From: Nitrospirota bacterium
Lineage (GTDB): Bacteria; Nitrospirota; Thermodesulfovibrionia; Thermodesulfovibrionales; UBA6898
Direction of reading: 5' to 3'
Length of the DNA stretch: 54,518 nt
Assembly (NCBI GenBank): GCA_021811105.1
Contig: JAJZPM010000019.1
Coordinates: 1 to 54,518, forward strand
Part shown: positions 7,619 to 16,470 of the stretch, in pieces
Numbering within the stretch: the stretch's first letter is position 1
Layout: every line of letters starts with the position of its first letter
The notes under the pieces: model-generated
What the model was told of the DNA's origin: nothing
The model's database searches: none
Seen by the model: the letters and a program-made list of their open reading frames with translations, nothing else
Translations under genes and position numbers: made by a program

Positions 7619-9154
7619 TCAGGGTTCGCTCTTTTTAGGAAGCGGAAGAGTGAAATAAAATGTTGAGCCTTCTCCCGGTCTCCCTTCGGCCCAGGTGCGG
7701 CCGCCATGGCGGGCAATGATGCGCTGCACAATCGAAAGACCGATGCCTGTGCCTTCAATAGTTGCTGCGCCGCGGCCGCGTTGGAACACCTCGAACAGCT
7801 TCGCGGCATCCTCCGGCGCAAACCCTGCGCCGTTGTCCCTGAACGAATAAAGAATCTCCTGCCCTTCCCTCATGCTGCTGTCGACCTCTATCACCGCCTC
7901 ATCCCTCTGCTGCGTGAACTTAAACGCATTCGAGAGAAGGTTCACGATCACCTGTTTCAGCAATCGCCGGTCCGCGTATACCGGGAGCAGCAGGCCTGTT
8001 TTGAGAGATACCGTCCGTTTGGGGTACGCGGCCTTAAGTTCATCGAAAACGGATTTCACCATCTCGTCCATGTCCAGTTCGGTGAGGACCATCTCCTGCC
8101 GGCCTGAGCGGGAGAACGCGAGAAGGTCGTTGATCAGGTCCTCCATCCTCCGCACGTTCGCCTGTATCGCATCCAGCATTTCCATGCTTTTTGAATCAAG
8201 GAGATCGGAACATTTCCTGCTGAGCCTTCCGGCAAATCCGCCGATCGCAACAAGCGGCACCCTCAGGTCGTGCGATACGGTATGGCCGAAGGCATCAAGC
8301 TCTTTGTTCGCCTCGGTGAGGTCGGCGACCCTCCGTCTGAGTTCCCTGTTGAGCGCCCGGATCTCCTCCTCTGCGCGCTTCCGGTCAGTAATATCTCTCG
8401 AAACATTGATGACACATGGTTCCCCTTCGAGCTCTATCAGTTCCGCCGACCTGAGAAATGTACGGACCTCGCCCGATTTCAGGCGGAAGGTGGTCTCATG
8501 GTCCCTTACCTGCCCCCTCTCTCGCAGCAGTCTCACGACTCTTTCTCTTTCCCCCGGGTCCAGCCAAAGGCCGAGTTCGCCGGATGTCTTTCCGATCACC
8601 TCTTCCCGGGTATATCCGGTTATTCTGAGAAAGGCGTCATTCACGTCGATCAGACGGCCGTCCGTCAGGCCGCTTATCGCGATCCAGTCGGGACTCGACC
8701 TGAAGATCATCGAAAACTTTTCCTCCGACTGACGCAGGGCGGCCTCGGCTTTTTTCTGCGCCGTTATGTCACGTATGATTCCCTGATAGCCTTCGACTTC
8801 CCCGCTGGCCGACCGCCTCAGCGTCGAGCTGAGAAGGCAGTGCAGCAGAGTTCCGTCTTTTCTCCGGAGCGTCACCCCGTAGTCTTTCACGGCACCCGAC
8901 CGTTCTATCTCCTCCCTGAACAGCTCGCGGTCCTGCGGATCGGCGTAAAGGGCGCGAATATCCATCCCTATGAGTTCCTTCCTCGAATAGCCGAAGAGCT
9001 CCTCTGCCGCCTTGTTGATATTGAGAATCTTCCCTTCCCTGGAGGAGACGTACACAGTGTCTTTCGACTCTTCGAACAGGTCCCTGTAGCAGGCGTCCCC
9101 GAGCGGTCCCCGCATGTGGGTCCGGGCCGGGCTAATAGCCGTCCACCTCTTCAC
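7619..9154 (-). CDS. PAS-PAS sensor histidine kinase
   Basis: A 511-residue kinase. PAS domains lie at about residues 22-135 and 143-262, each ending in the typical DIT-QKKAE or DITDRKRAE linker. A short coiled coil follows, then the dimerisation domain with the phospho-His in FGHTVSHDLRVPL (His295). The ATPase domain has the N box NLLSNAFKF, DNGAGF and GTGIGLSIV. No transmembrane segment is visible, so it is a soluble sensor. The start is a GTG at 9154 with GGAGGAAGG upstream, inside the end of xseB (23-base overlap). No response regulator is adjacent; the closest class match is to bacteriophytochrome-like or orphan kinases. Confidence 0.88.
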   Translation of the reverse strand: MKRWTAISPARTHMRGPLGDACYRDLFEESKDTVYVSSREGKILNINKAAEELFGYSRKELIGMDIRALYADPQDRELFREEIERSGAVKDYGVTLRRKDGTLLHCLLSSTLRRSASGEVEGYQGIIRDITAQKKAEAALRQSEEKFSMIFRSSPDWIAISGLTDGRLIDVNDAFLRITGYTREEVIGKTSGELGLWLDPGERERVVRLLRERGQVRDHETTFRLKSGEVRTFLRSAELIELEGEPCVINVSRDITDRKRAEEEIRALNRELRRRVADLTEANKELDAFGHTVSHDLRVPLVAIGGFAGRLSRKCSDLLDSKSMEMLDAIQANVRRMEDLINDLLAFSRSGRQEMVLTELDMDEMVKSVFDELKAAYPKRTVSLKTGLLLPVYADRRLLKQVIVNLLSNAFKFTQQRDEAVIEVDSSMREGQEILYSFRDNGAGFAPEDAAKLFEVFQRGRGAATIEGTGIGLSIVQRIIARHGGRTWAEGRPGEGSTFYFTLPLPKKSEP

Positions 9155-9380
9155 CGGTGGCGCCTTCCTCCCCCGGTTTCTCCTCCATCTCCGAAAGCGC
9201 CTTTTTCACTTCTTCCTCGGTCGACCTCAGTTTCGCCCTGCAGAGTTTGATCAGGGAAGCCGCCCTCTTCACCTTTTCGGAAAGGACGTCAAGGTCCGTA
9301 TCCTCCGACTCTATTTCGGCGATGATCTTCTCAAGCTCACTCAAAGCCCGGGAGTAGGATATCTGTTTGGTTTTGCTCAC
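9132..9380 (-). CDS. xseB: Exodeoxyribonuclease VII small subunit
   Basis: An 82-residue, highly charged helical protein matching the small subunit of exonuclease VII (SYSRALSELEKIIAEIES, then DLDVLSEKVKRAASLI). Several small subunits coat one large subunit. The GTG at 9380 is preferred because AAGGAGG lies upstream at normal spacing; the frame opens from a TTG at 9410 that has no site. It starts inside the end of xseA (44-base overlap) and its own end overlaps the kinase start. Confidence 0.88.
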   Translation of the reverse strand: MSKTKQISYSRALSELEKIIAEIESEDTDLDVLSEKVKRAASLIKLCRAKLRSTEEEVKKALSEMEEKPGEEGATGEEVDGY

Positions 9381-10644
9381 CCTTTTCCGCCTCCTTTCTT
9401 TCCTGGACAATACTCGTTATTTTCCCGTTACGCAACCTAGTCTCAATGACCGCCCATCTCTTGAGAAGGGACGCATCCTTAACTACCCTGCCTTTGTGCC
9501 GAGTGATACTGTATCCCCTCCTGAGCACATTCAGCGGGTCGAGATGTCTCACCGCCTGCTCGAGGCCGCTGCAGCGGGTGTCCTCTCTCCTGAGCGCCTG
9601 CGCGGCCAATCCCTCAAGGTCTCTGCGGAGGAGAGCGAGTCTCTGGCCGTGCAGGGATGAAATCCGGAGCGGCACAAAGGAGATCCTCTGCGCGAGCGCG
9701 CCAAGCTCGTATCGCTTGTCCTTCAGAAACCTGTCGGTGTACGCGAGGGTCCTCTCCTGGATATCCAAGACCTTCTCTTCGAAGCTTCTCATCCCCGATA
9801 TCAGGAATTCTGCTACGGCCGTCGGCGTCTTCATCTTTGTGTGGGCGACCATGTCGGTCACAGTATCGTCTTTTTCATGACCTATCCCCGTAACGACAGG
9901 CAGCGGAAATTTTGCGATATGGGACGCAATCGAATAGCCGTCAAAACAACTCAGGTCCACGACCGAGCCGCCGCCTCTGATGATCACTGCAAGATCGTAA
10001 TCGCCGGCGTTCCGTTTGATCTCCTCCAGCGCAGAAATGAGTGACTTCTCCGCCTCCTGTCCCTGCATCAGCGCCGGGAAAAGCGCGTGCGCAAACCGAT
10101 ATCCGAACGGATTACTGTCGAGCTGTTTAAAAAAATCGCCGTATCCCGCCGCAGTCGGGGAGGAGACCACCGCGATCCTCTGCGGTACAAGCGGAAGAGG
10201 CAGGGACTTGTTCAGCTCCATGATCCCCTCTTTTTTCAGCCGGTCGATCACTTCCTTTTTTTTGCGGGCCATCTCCCCGAGCGTATAGGCCGGGTCGATG
10301 TCACGGATGTTAAGGCTCAGCCCGTAGACCTCATGGAACGTCACCTCCGCACACAGCAATACCCTCATCCCCGGCTTCAGGGGTTCCCCGGCGGCCTTCT
10401 CAAATTTACTTGCGAGCCTCCTGTATTCATAGGCCCAAATCGTAGCCTTGATCTGCGCAGTGGTCTTTTCGTCCTCTTTTTCGACGAGCTCAATATAGCA
10501 GTGGCCCTTCTGATTACACTTGAGTTCCGCGATCTCGGCCGCCACCCAGTACGCATCAGGAAAGCTGCCGGCAATCACAGATTTGATGATGCTGTTCAGC
10601 TCAAAGAGGGTATAGTGCGTTCTTTCGGCCGGTTGTCCTTCCAT
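9337..10644 (-). CDS. xseA: Exodeoxyribonuclease VII large subunit
   Basis: A 435-residue catalytic subunit that degrades single-stranded DNA from both ends. An N-terminal OB fold (HYTLFELNSIIKSVI) precedes the catalytic domain with VVSSPTAAGYGDF, IIRGGGSVVDLSCFD and VVTGIGHEKDDTVTDMVA. The tail is a coiled coil. The ATG at 10644 starts MEGQPAERTHYTL; the longer frame to 10677 runs across a TATAAT element. xseA, xseB and the kinase overlap in series and are surely cotranscribed. Confidence 0.92.
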   Translation of the reverse strand: MEGQPAERTHYTLFELNSIIKSVIAGSFPDAYWVAAEIAELKCNQKGHCYIELVEKEDEKTTAQIKATIWAYEYRRLASKFEKAAGEPLKPGMRVLLCAEVTFHEVYGLSLNIRDIDPAYTLGEMARKKKEVIDRLKKEGIMELNKSLPLPLVPQRIAVVSSPTAAGYGDFFKQLDSNPFGYRFAHALFPALMQGQEAEKSLISALEEIKRNAGDYDLAVIIRGGGSVVDLSCFDGYSIASHIAKFPLPVVTGIGHEKDDTVTDMVAHTKMKTPTAVAEFLISGMRSFEEKVLDIQERTLAYTDRFLKDKRYELGALAQRISFVPLRISSLHGQRLALLRRDLEGLAAQALRREDTRCSGLEQAVRHLDPLNVLRRGYSITRHKGRVVKDASLLKRWAVIETRLRNGKITSIVQERKEAEKGEQNQTDILLPGFE

Positions 10645-10653
10645 GCGTATCTC

Positions 10654-10699
10654 ATTATACCCGAAAAGAGAGAGCATCTGAACCCAACTGCGCTATAAT
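10654..10699. promoter_or_regulatory. Back-to-back TATAAT -10 elements
   Basis: A perfect TATAAT on the minus strand (10654-10659) lies 9 bases before the xseA ATG. Another on the plus strand (10694-10699) lies 6 bases before the ATG at 10706. If both act as -10 boxes, each messenger would start at or within a few bases of its start codon. The -35 matches are weak (TTCAGA 17 bases upstream on the minus strand). Confidence 0.4.
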
Positions 10700-10705
10700 T
10701 GATGC

Positions 10706-11491
10706 ATGAGATATCTGTCGGCAAATGTCGTCGGCCTGCTCGTGTTTATGTTTTGGCTCTTTGCACTGCCCGTGCCACACCGGGCGTATGCATTGGAGAA
10801 GGTCGTCACAGGCGCCGACGGCGCACCCATGGCGCTGGTGCCCGGGGGCGAGTTCATAATGGGGCTGAAAGACAGGGAACCTCTCAGCGAGATGAACCCT
10901 CTCAGGAAGGTGAATCTCAAGGCCTATTATATCGACATCTACGAAGTGACGAACGAGCGCTACCGCTTATGCGTCAATGCAGGGGCCTGTACATTGCCTT
11001 CATGGAACATCGATTATCCCCCCACTCTCCACGAAGAGGGCAAGCACTGGTACTTCGATAAGGCGATGGGGGACTATCCCGTTGTGGGGCCCACGTGGAG
11101 ACAGGCGGTCGACTATTGCAGATGGGCAAAAAAGAGGGTGCCGTCGAACGCGGAATGGGAGAAGGCGGCGCGGGGCACGGACGGAAGGACCTACCCTTGG
11201 GGAAATGAATGGGACGGAAAGCGGGCCAACTGGGACGACGACGGCAAGGTCGACGGCTTCCGGAAGCTTGCGCCGGTCGGCAGTTTTCCGGCGGGCCAGT
11301 CGCCTTATGGCGCGATGGACATGGCAGGTAACGTCAGGGAATGGACCGATAATCTCGTGGTAAGAGGAGGTTCATGGTACAGCAGGCCGATCACACTCAG
11401 GGCGGCAGACCCGGGACATGACTTCATCGTGGAGCGCGACGACGATATGGGCTTCCGCTGCGTTATGGATGCTGAACCGGCTGAAAAATAG
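10706..11491 (+). CDS. Secreted SUMF1/FGE-sulfatase-domain protein
   Basis: A 261-residue protein with an N-terminal signal peptide (hydrophobic VVGLLVFMFWLFAL, cleavage likely after AYA) followed by a formylglycine-generating-enzyme-like fold. Family marks include VPGGEFIMG, YYIDIYEVTNERY, RVPSNAEWEKAARG, TYPWGNEWD, MAGNVREWT, VRGGSWYSRP and MGFRCV. The paired catalytic cysteines of true formylglycine-generating enzymes are not visible, so a binding or non-heme-iron role is more likely than sulfatase activation. The loop between NVREWT and VRGGSW is shorter than usual. No sulfatase lies nearby. Confidence 0.85.
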   Translation: MRYLSANVVGLLVFMFWLFALPVPHRAYALEKVVTGADGAPMALVPGGEFIMGLKDREPLSEMNPLRKVNLKAYYIDIYEVTNERYRLCVNAGACTLPSWNIDYPPTLHEEGKHWYFDKAMGDYPVVGPTWRQAVDYCRWAKKRVPSNAEWEKAARGTDGRTYPWGNEWDGKRANWDDDGKVDGFRKLAPVGSFPAGQSPYGAMDMAGNVREWTDNLVVRGGSWYSRPITLRAADPGHDFIVERDDDMGFRCVMDAEPAEK

Positions 11492-11556
11492 AGCGGAGTT
11501 GACCCGATGGGCTGTCTTGCCGGCTTAGCAAGACCACCTTTCCGGGTCTCGTTCGC

Positions 11557-13983
11557 CTATAATCCGAATCTCCTGAATATATAGTATTTTGGAAAATCTA
11601 TTCCGAGCGTAAAGAATACGGAAAATCCCAGCACCGTGACGACCTGATAGGGGTTGAGGGACGGAACAAAGATACCGTACACTCCTAACAGCGCAAATCC
11701 GATGATGGTCGCTATGCTCAGAAGCAGTAATTCCCTGCTCGGGAATGACGACCAGAAGTGCCTCCTTTCCCGTACTATCAATACCCGCAACTGACTATTG
11801 AATATCAGGTTCAGCATGACCATGGTGCGCAGATGCTCCCATTCAAGGTTAAAATAGTTCCTGCCCACGATGAGGACTAGCATGTCTTCCAAGACAAAGA
11901 GCATGCCGGGAACCAGCGACGCCAGCGTAATGTTTCTGACGTTCCAGATGTTCGGATTCGGCGTATAGGTCACCCTGTCGGTTGAAAGAGACATGGTCAC
12001 GAAATCGTTAGCAAACACAAGCAACGACATGCCTAAAAGAGAGAGCACGATATTATGAAGCCAGAAAAAGCTGAGGGTGATCAGCCCGATGAATTCTATG
12101 ACCTTAGTAACTTTGTTGAGGACCCAGGTAAGCATCCGCTGATAGGTTTTTCTACTTATGGTCACCGCATTGATGATCACGTTAATCCCCGGCTCGGTCA
12201 GGACCACGCTTGCGGACGCCTTTGCCACATCGGTCGAGTTGCTCACCGCGATTCCCATCTCCGCCTGTTTGAGCGCCGGCGCGTCGTTCACCCCGTCTCC
12301 GGTCATTCCCACCATATGGCCTCTCGACTGAAGGAGTTTCACGATTTTGTATTTGTCCTCGGGATAGATCTCGGCGAGCCCATCGCTTTCTCCCACAATT
12401 CTGATCTGTTCCTCTTCGCTCAGACCCTGAATTTCCGCCATCCGGATAATGTTGCTCCCGAACCCAACCTGACCGGCTATTTCTTTTGCGATGGCCATAT
12501 TATCTCCCGTAAGCATCATCGGCTTGATTCCCAGTTTTCGCGCCTGCGCTATCATGTTTTTTGATTCCGGCCTGGGCGGGTCTGCCATCGGCAGCAATCC
12601 GATGAATTTAAAATAATCCGGACCATCACCTTCCGATCTCGCGACCGCTATTGTCCTGAACCCGTTCCGGGAAAACTCGCGGATAATTCCGTTTGCCTTC
12701 TCCCTCGTCTCTTCGTCCATGTCCCGGCAGAGCGACATGACTATCTGGGCCGCGCCTTTTACGGCCTTGAAGCGCCTTCCTTCAACCTCGATGACCGCCT
12801 CCGTTCTCTTGATCGACGGGTCGAAAGGCTTAAACGAGAGCTGCCGGTAGGGTTTGAGATCAGCGCCCGTGGTTTTGGCATATTCAAGGACCGCGCTGTC
12901 TATTAGGTCCATACCTTCCCTCTGGGAGGCCAATGCTGCCGCAACGACGACGTCTTCCTTGCGCGCTCCGGAAAAAGGAACGGCATCGCTCACCGACAGC
13001 CTGTTCTGTGTTATGGTCCCTGTCTTGTCGAAACAGAGGACATCAATGGAAGCCGCATCCTCGATCGAATCGAGCCTTGTCACCAACACGCCCTTGCCGG
13101 CAAGCTCCATTGCGCCCATTGCCTGGACGATGGTGATCACCGCCGGAAGGGCTACAGGGACGGTGCCCATAAGGAAGATCACGGCCAGGGTCAGCACGGT
13201 GACGAGATGTTCGTGCAAATTGGCGAGCAGGCCGTAAGCCAAAACCAGGATCAGCGCGGTTATTCCAACATACATCATGTATTTGACCATCGCCATCATC
13301 ACCGCCTCCTGGTGGGACTTGGGTTTGGCTATCTTGACGAGTTCCGCGGTCCTTCCGAAGTAGGTATTTGCGCCTGTATTGACTATGACGCACCTCGCTT
13401 CCCCCCTCCGCACGATGGCGCTCGAGTAAATGATGTCCGATTGTTTTATTTCGACCGGCAGAGATTCGCCGGTCAGGGCCGATTCATCGACTGAAAGCTC
13501 GCCGCTCACGATTTTGGCATCGGCTGGCACAATGTCCCCGAGCCCGACGGCGATAATGTCTCCCGGCACGAGGTTTCTCGACTCCTGCGTGACCCATTCC
13601 CCATCGCGCAATACCTTCGCTTTAATTGCCAGCTTTTTCCTGAGAAGCGTGACCGCCCTTTGCGAGCCGCGCGAGTGGAGGTGGCCGATGACAGCGTTTA
13701 CTGTGAGCAGCACGAAGATAATGACCCCTTCAAGGGTATGATGCAATATGAACGAGAGTCCCATTGCAAGCTCCAGAAGCCACGGCATGGGGCCCCAGTA
13801 GCGCAGCAGGAATTCGAGCAAGGCGTTCTTTTTCTTCTCGGCTATTTCGTTATACCCGAAGGCCTCAAGGCGTTCCGATGCTTCTGACAAGGAAAGGCCG
13901 TTTTCAGTTGTCCCTAAGGACTCGATCGTCTCTTCCACAGAGATTTTCTTGTACTCCGCGGTACTCCTCACCTTTGAATCCAT
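11557..13983 (-). CDS. P-type (IIIA) proton-translocating ATPase
   Basis: An 808-residue P-type ATPase that pumps protons out across the inner membrane. The actuator motif TGES is at 171-174, and the phosphorylated Asp is in CFDKTGTIT (Asp319). Further motifs are MLTGDNMAIAKEIA and the hinge TGDGVNDAPALK. The membrane region carries FANDFVTMS followed by DRV, the position of the proton-carrying Asp in plant and fungal plasma-membrane pumps. There is no heavy-metal domain and no CPC motif, which argues against a copper or cadmium pump. Homologues are eukaryotic, archaeal and sporadic in bacteria. MFS and NicO-like genes lie upstream on the same strand. Confidence 0.9.
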   Translation of the reverse strand: MDSKVRSTAEYKKISVEETIESLGTTENGLSLSEASERLEAFGYNEIAEKKKNALLEFLLRYWGPMPWLLELAMGLSFILHHTLEGVIIFVLLTVNAVIGHLHSRGSQRAVTLLRKKLAIKAKVLRDGEWVTQESRNLVPGDIIAVGLGDIVPADAKIVSGELSVDESALTGESLPVEIKQSDIIYSSAIVRRGEARCVIVNTGANTYFGRTAELVKIAKPKSHQEAVMMAMVKYMMYVGITALILVLAYGLLANLHEHLVTVLTLAVIFLMGTVPVALPAVITIVQAMGAMELAGKGVLVTRLDSIEDAASIDVLCFDKTGTITQNRLSVSDAVPFSGARKEDVVVAAALASQREGMDLIDSAVLEYAKTTGADLKPYRQLSFKPFDPSIKRTEAVIEVEGRRFKAVKGAAQIVMSLCRDMDEETREKANGIIREFSRNGFRTIAVARSEGDGPDYFKFIGLLPMADPPRPESKNMIAQARKLGIKPMMLTGDNMAIAKEIAGQVGFGSNIIRMAEIQGLSEEEQIRIVGESDGLAEIYPEDKYKIVKLLQSRGHMVGMTGDGVNDAPALKQAEMGIAVSNSTDVAKASASVVLTEPGINVIINAVTISRKTYQRMLTWVLNKVTKVIEFIGLITLSFFWLHNIVLSLLGMSLLVFANDFVTMSLSTDRVTYTPNPNIWNVRNITLASLVPGMLFVLEDMLVLIVGRNYFNLEWEHLRTMVMLNLIFNSQLRVLIVRERRHFWSSFPSRELLLLSIATIIGFALLGVYGIFVPSLNPYQVVTVLGFSVFFTLGIDFPKYYIFRRFGL

Positions 13984-14063
13984 AAGAGACCTCCCTATCT
14001 CCGTTACGCTTCGTCCTTAAAGGAAGACGCCATATCACCGGCCGCTTTATCACATATAGGATA

Positions 14064-15347
14064 TCACGGTCCGTCGTCCTGCAGAAGATTGTAATTTCTG
14101 AAGGTTCGCCCATATCCGACCAGATAGATGCCCTGGAGCAGCCCCGCTACGTAAAAAGGCAGCGCAAACTGACCAGCGTCCAGAAGGAAACCTGCAATGC
14201 CGGGCCCAGCCGATTGAGGTATCTGCATCGATACCGCATTCAGGCTGGCCGCCAATCCGCGCCGCTCATTTCGCACCAGCCCGACAACAAGCGCCTGGCG
14301 CGCCCCGACCGATCCCCGGTTAAAGACAGAGCGGAGGAGGAAAACCGTCGACGCAAGCCAGTAGACCGGCATAAGCGGAAGCAGCACCGTCAGCGCCAGC
14401 CCTATAAGCCGGGCGCGCACCACCAATCGAACAATGCCGATGCGTTCCGTCAATCTTCCCGAGAACAGGGAAGCCGCGCCGGTAATTACAAAGGTTGCCG
14501 CCATCATAGGCGCAATCGCAACAGGTCCCACATGGAAACGCCGCATGAACCAGTACGATATGAGGGTGCTGGTCAAGCCGACTGCCAGTCCGTTCATGGT
14601 GTTGAGCAGGATAAGCCTGCAAAGAATCCTGTTTTCACCATGACGGGCCCGCTCATCACGCTGAAACGTCTCCGGCCCCGTTTCGCCCGCCGTGCTGCGC
14701 TCCTCCCTGGCCCCGGAGGCGCCTCCTAGTAATACCAGATTGATGACCGTCAGCAGCCCTACCACAGCGAACAGCGGGCGATACGCCAGTGCCTGCTCTG
14801 GTCCCCTTGCAAGGGCAAAGTCCGGCCACGCGTTCAAGTATGCGGGGAAGATCGCGAGGAGAGCGCCGAATCCCATGCCGAAAAAACCGAGCGCAGCGTT
14901 GAGGCTGTAAATCTGCCCGCGACGCGCCGGGGCAATAGCCTCGGCAAGCCATGCCTGCTCAACCGGAGCGAATGGGCCGGCAGCCCCGTTTGCTCCGCGG
15001 CCGAATCCTGCGGCGATCGTAGCAATTGACAGAAGCAGCGGCTGCGCGCTGAGCAGCGCAGCGATGCTGCTGAACAATACAATACCCTCGTAGACCAGTA
15101 AAAACGGCTTACGCCCCAGCCGGTCGCTGCTCGTGCCGACCAGCAGACTGAGCCCCGCGCCGAATAAGCCGCTGCCTGTCAGCACCAACCCGATCGCGAA
15201 GCCGCTCCAGTGCAGCGCGTGCAAATATAGCGAAAAATCCACGACCAGCGCGCCCTGGCCGATACTCCGCAGTGTGCGCGACAGCAAAAGCCGCCGGGTT
15301 GTTGGATGCAGGCCTCCGAAGCCGGGAATAGTCATGTCTATTCTCAC
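14064..15347 (-). CDS. MFS transporter
   Basis: A 427-residue carrier with about 12 hydrophobic segments and the MFS loop 2-3 motif (GTSSDRLGRKPFLL). A central cytoplasmic loop rich in charged residues (GAREERSTAGETGPETFQRD) separates the two halves. The substrate is unknown. The GTG at 15347 overlaps the last base of the NicO-like gene stop, giving translational coupling; an ATG at 15335 is an alternative. It shares the unit with the NicO-like gene upstream. Confidence 0.85.
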   Translation of the reverse strand: MRIDMTIPGFGGLHPTTRRLLLSRTLRSIGQGALVVDFSLYLHALHWSGFAIGLVLTGSGLFGAGLSLLVGTSSDRLGRKPFLLVYEGIVLFSSIAALLSAQPLLLSIATIAAGFGRGANGAAGPFAPVEQAWLAEAIAPARRGQIYSLNAALGFFGMGFGALLAIFPAYLNAWPDFALARGPEQALAYRPLFAVVGLLTVINLVLLGGASGAREERSTAGETGPETFQRDERARHGENRILCRLILLNTMNGLAVGLTSTLISYWFMRRFHVGPVAIAPMMAATFVITGAASLFSGRLTERIGIVRLVVRARLIGLALTVLLPLMPVYWLASTVFLLRSVFNRGSVGARQALVVGLVRNERRGLAASLNAVSMQIPQSAGPGIAGFLLDAGQFALPFYVAGLLQGIYLVGYGRTFRNYNLLQDDGP

Positions 15348-16204
15348 TATTTAGGGGCCGACAATTTTCGTGCCGCCAGGACTTCCTTTACTGAGTAAAC
15401 AAGGGCCGGGATCGCAACCGCGATCATGAAAAGTGCAATGAATGCGTAGTCGGAGGCGAGCGGCAGGTAGCGGTCAAGACCTGATAAGCCAGCAACTCCG
15501 GCGGCCACGAACAGGATCCCTCCGAGGAAGAGTGTCCGTCCGCCGGTCTGTGAGCCGATCAGCTTGATTTCCAGCTCGCTCAGCGCATGCGCCCATCGGA
15601 GAGAGGCGCCAAATAATCCGCCGACAACCACAAGCATGATCATTGTCCCCAGTCCGAAAACCAGTCCGGGGAGAAAGCCCGTCCACGGGCTTTTCATTGC
15701 CGGGGCGGCAACGGTATTCACAAAAAGGGAAAATCCGCCGAAGCCGAATCCGGCAATAAACCCGTGTATGACCGTCCACCGTACGGGGGGGATACTCACC
15801 TGTCCCGGCGACGCTTCATGCTGTTTCGTGAAGATCCCGCCCGTCCGCTCCATTTCGCAGGCCTCACCATGGCAGTGACCGAAGAGGTGGATGTGAACAT
15901 AACGGTTCCTGCGGAGGACTACCGCGCCTGCGACAGACATTACGATGCCGACGGCAAGGTACACGACGCCGTTGACTCCCGGATCAAACAGGAAGGGGGC
16001 CAAAGCCAGGTAGGCCAGTTCTGAAACAAGCGTGCGCTGGAGCGTGAAGGCAGCCGCGAAGTACAGCCCCGCCTTCATCCCCTCCCTGCCGCTTGCGCCT
16101 CCTATCGCGTAACTGAACGTGATGGGCCACGTGTGCTCGTCGGGCAAAATTCCGTGCAGCAATCCGAAGAGGAACGAGTATAGCAACGCTATCAACGGTG
16201 TCAT
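15347..16204 (-). CDS. NicO/HupE-like polytopic membrane protein
   Basis: A 285-residue membrane protein with about seven hydrophobic segments. The N-terminal block LLHGILPDEHTWPITFSYAIG resembles the His-Asp metal motif of nickel/cobalt transporters (HAxDADH) but reads H-G-x3-P-D-E-H. A His-rich loop (YVHIHLFGHCHGEACEM) and a second HGFIAGFGFGGF block follow. This suggests a metal ion permease or exporter, but substrate assignment is inference. The start ATG 16204 has AAAGGG upstream; the frame to 16258 is less likely. MFS follows directly. Confidence 0.7.
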   Translation of the reverse strand: MTPLIALLYSFLFGLLHGILPDEHTWPITFSYAIGGASGREGMKAGLYFAAAFTLQRTLVSELAYLALAPFLFDPGVNGVVYLAVGIVMSVAGAVVLRRNRYVHIHLFGHCHGEACEMERTGGIFTKQHEASPGQVSIPPVRWTVIHGFIAGFGFGGFSLFVNTVAAPAMKSPWTGFLPGLVFGLGTMIMLVVVGGLFGASLRWAHALSELEIKLIGSQTGGRTLFLGGILFVAAGVAGLSGLDRYLPLASDYAFIALFMIAVAIPALVYSVKEVLAARKLSAPK

Positions 16205-16337
16205 TTCAAACCCTTTCTTTGATGGAGTTATTATACCGCCTGGGCCCGGCACGCTCAAAGCATCTTCCCTTTAAAATCCAGCTTGCTCCTGCTGCGATGA
16301 GATAGTTGACCGCCTTGATCCCCCTGCTTTCCGCCAT

Positions 16338-16374
16338 AAAAAAACTCCTGCCCTCGCAATCCGAGAGTAGGAGT
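16338..16374 (-). terminator. Rho-independent terminator
   Basis: Read on the minus strand, ACTCCTACTCTCG, a GATTG loop and CGAGGGCAGGAGT form a long stem that ends in seven T. It lies about 95 bases downstream of the radical SAM gene and probably ends that unit. Confidence 0.7.
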
Positions 16375-16470
16375 CATCATAACCACGACGAATCGGGAGC
16401 TTGACGAATTCGACGAGTTTGTCCAAACGCACCCGCCGTTCCATCCCGGTATATACGGGCACAGAAGATC

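Noticed and set aside
8270-9250. Plus-strand 326-codon frame
   Set aside because: Antisense to the histidine kinase; no homology features.
16271-16462. 63-codon minus-strand frame after the radical SAM gene
   Set aside because: It covers the terminator hairpin and has no ribosome binding site or conserved sequence.
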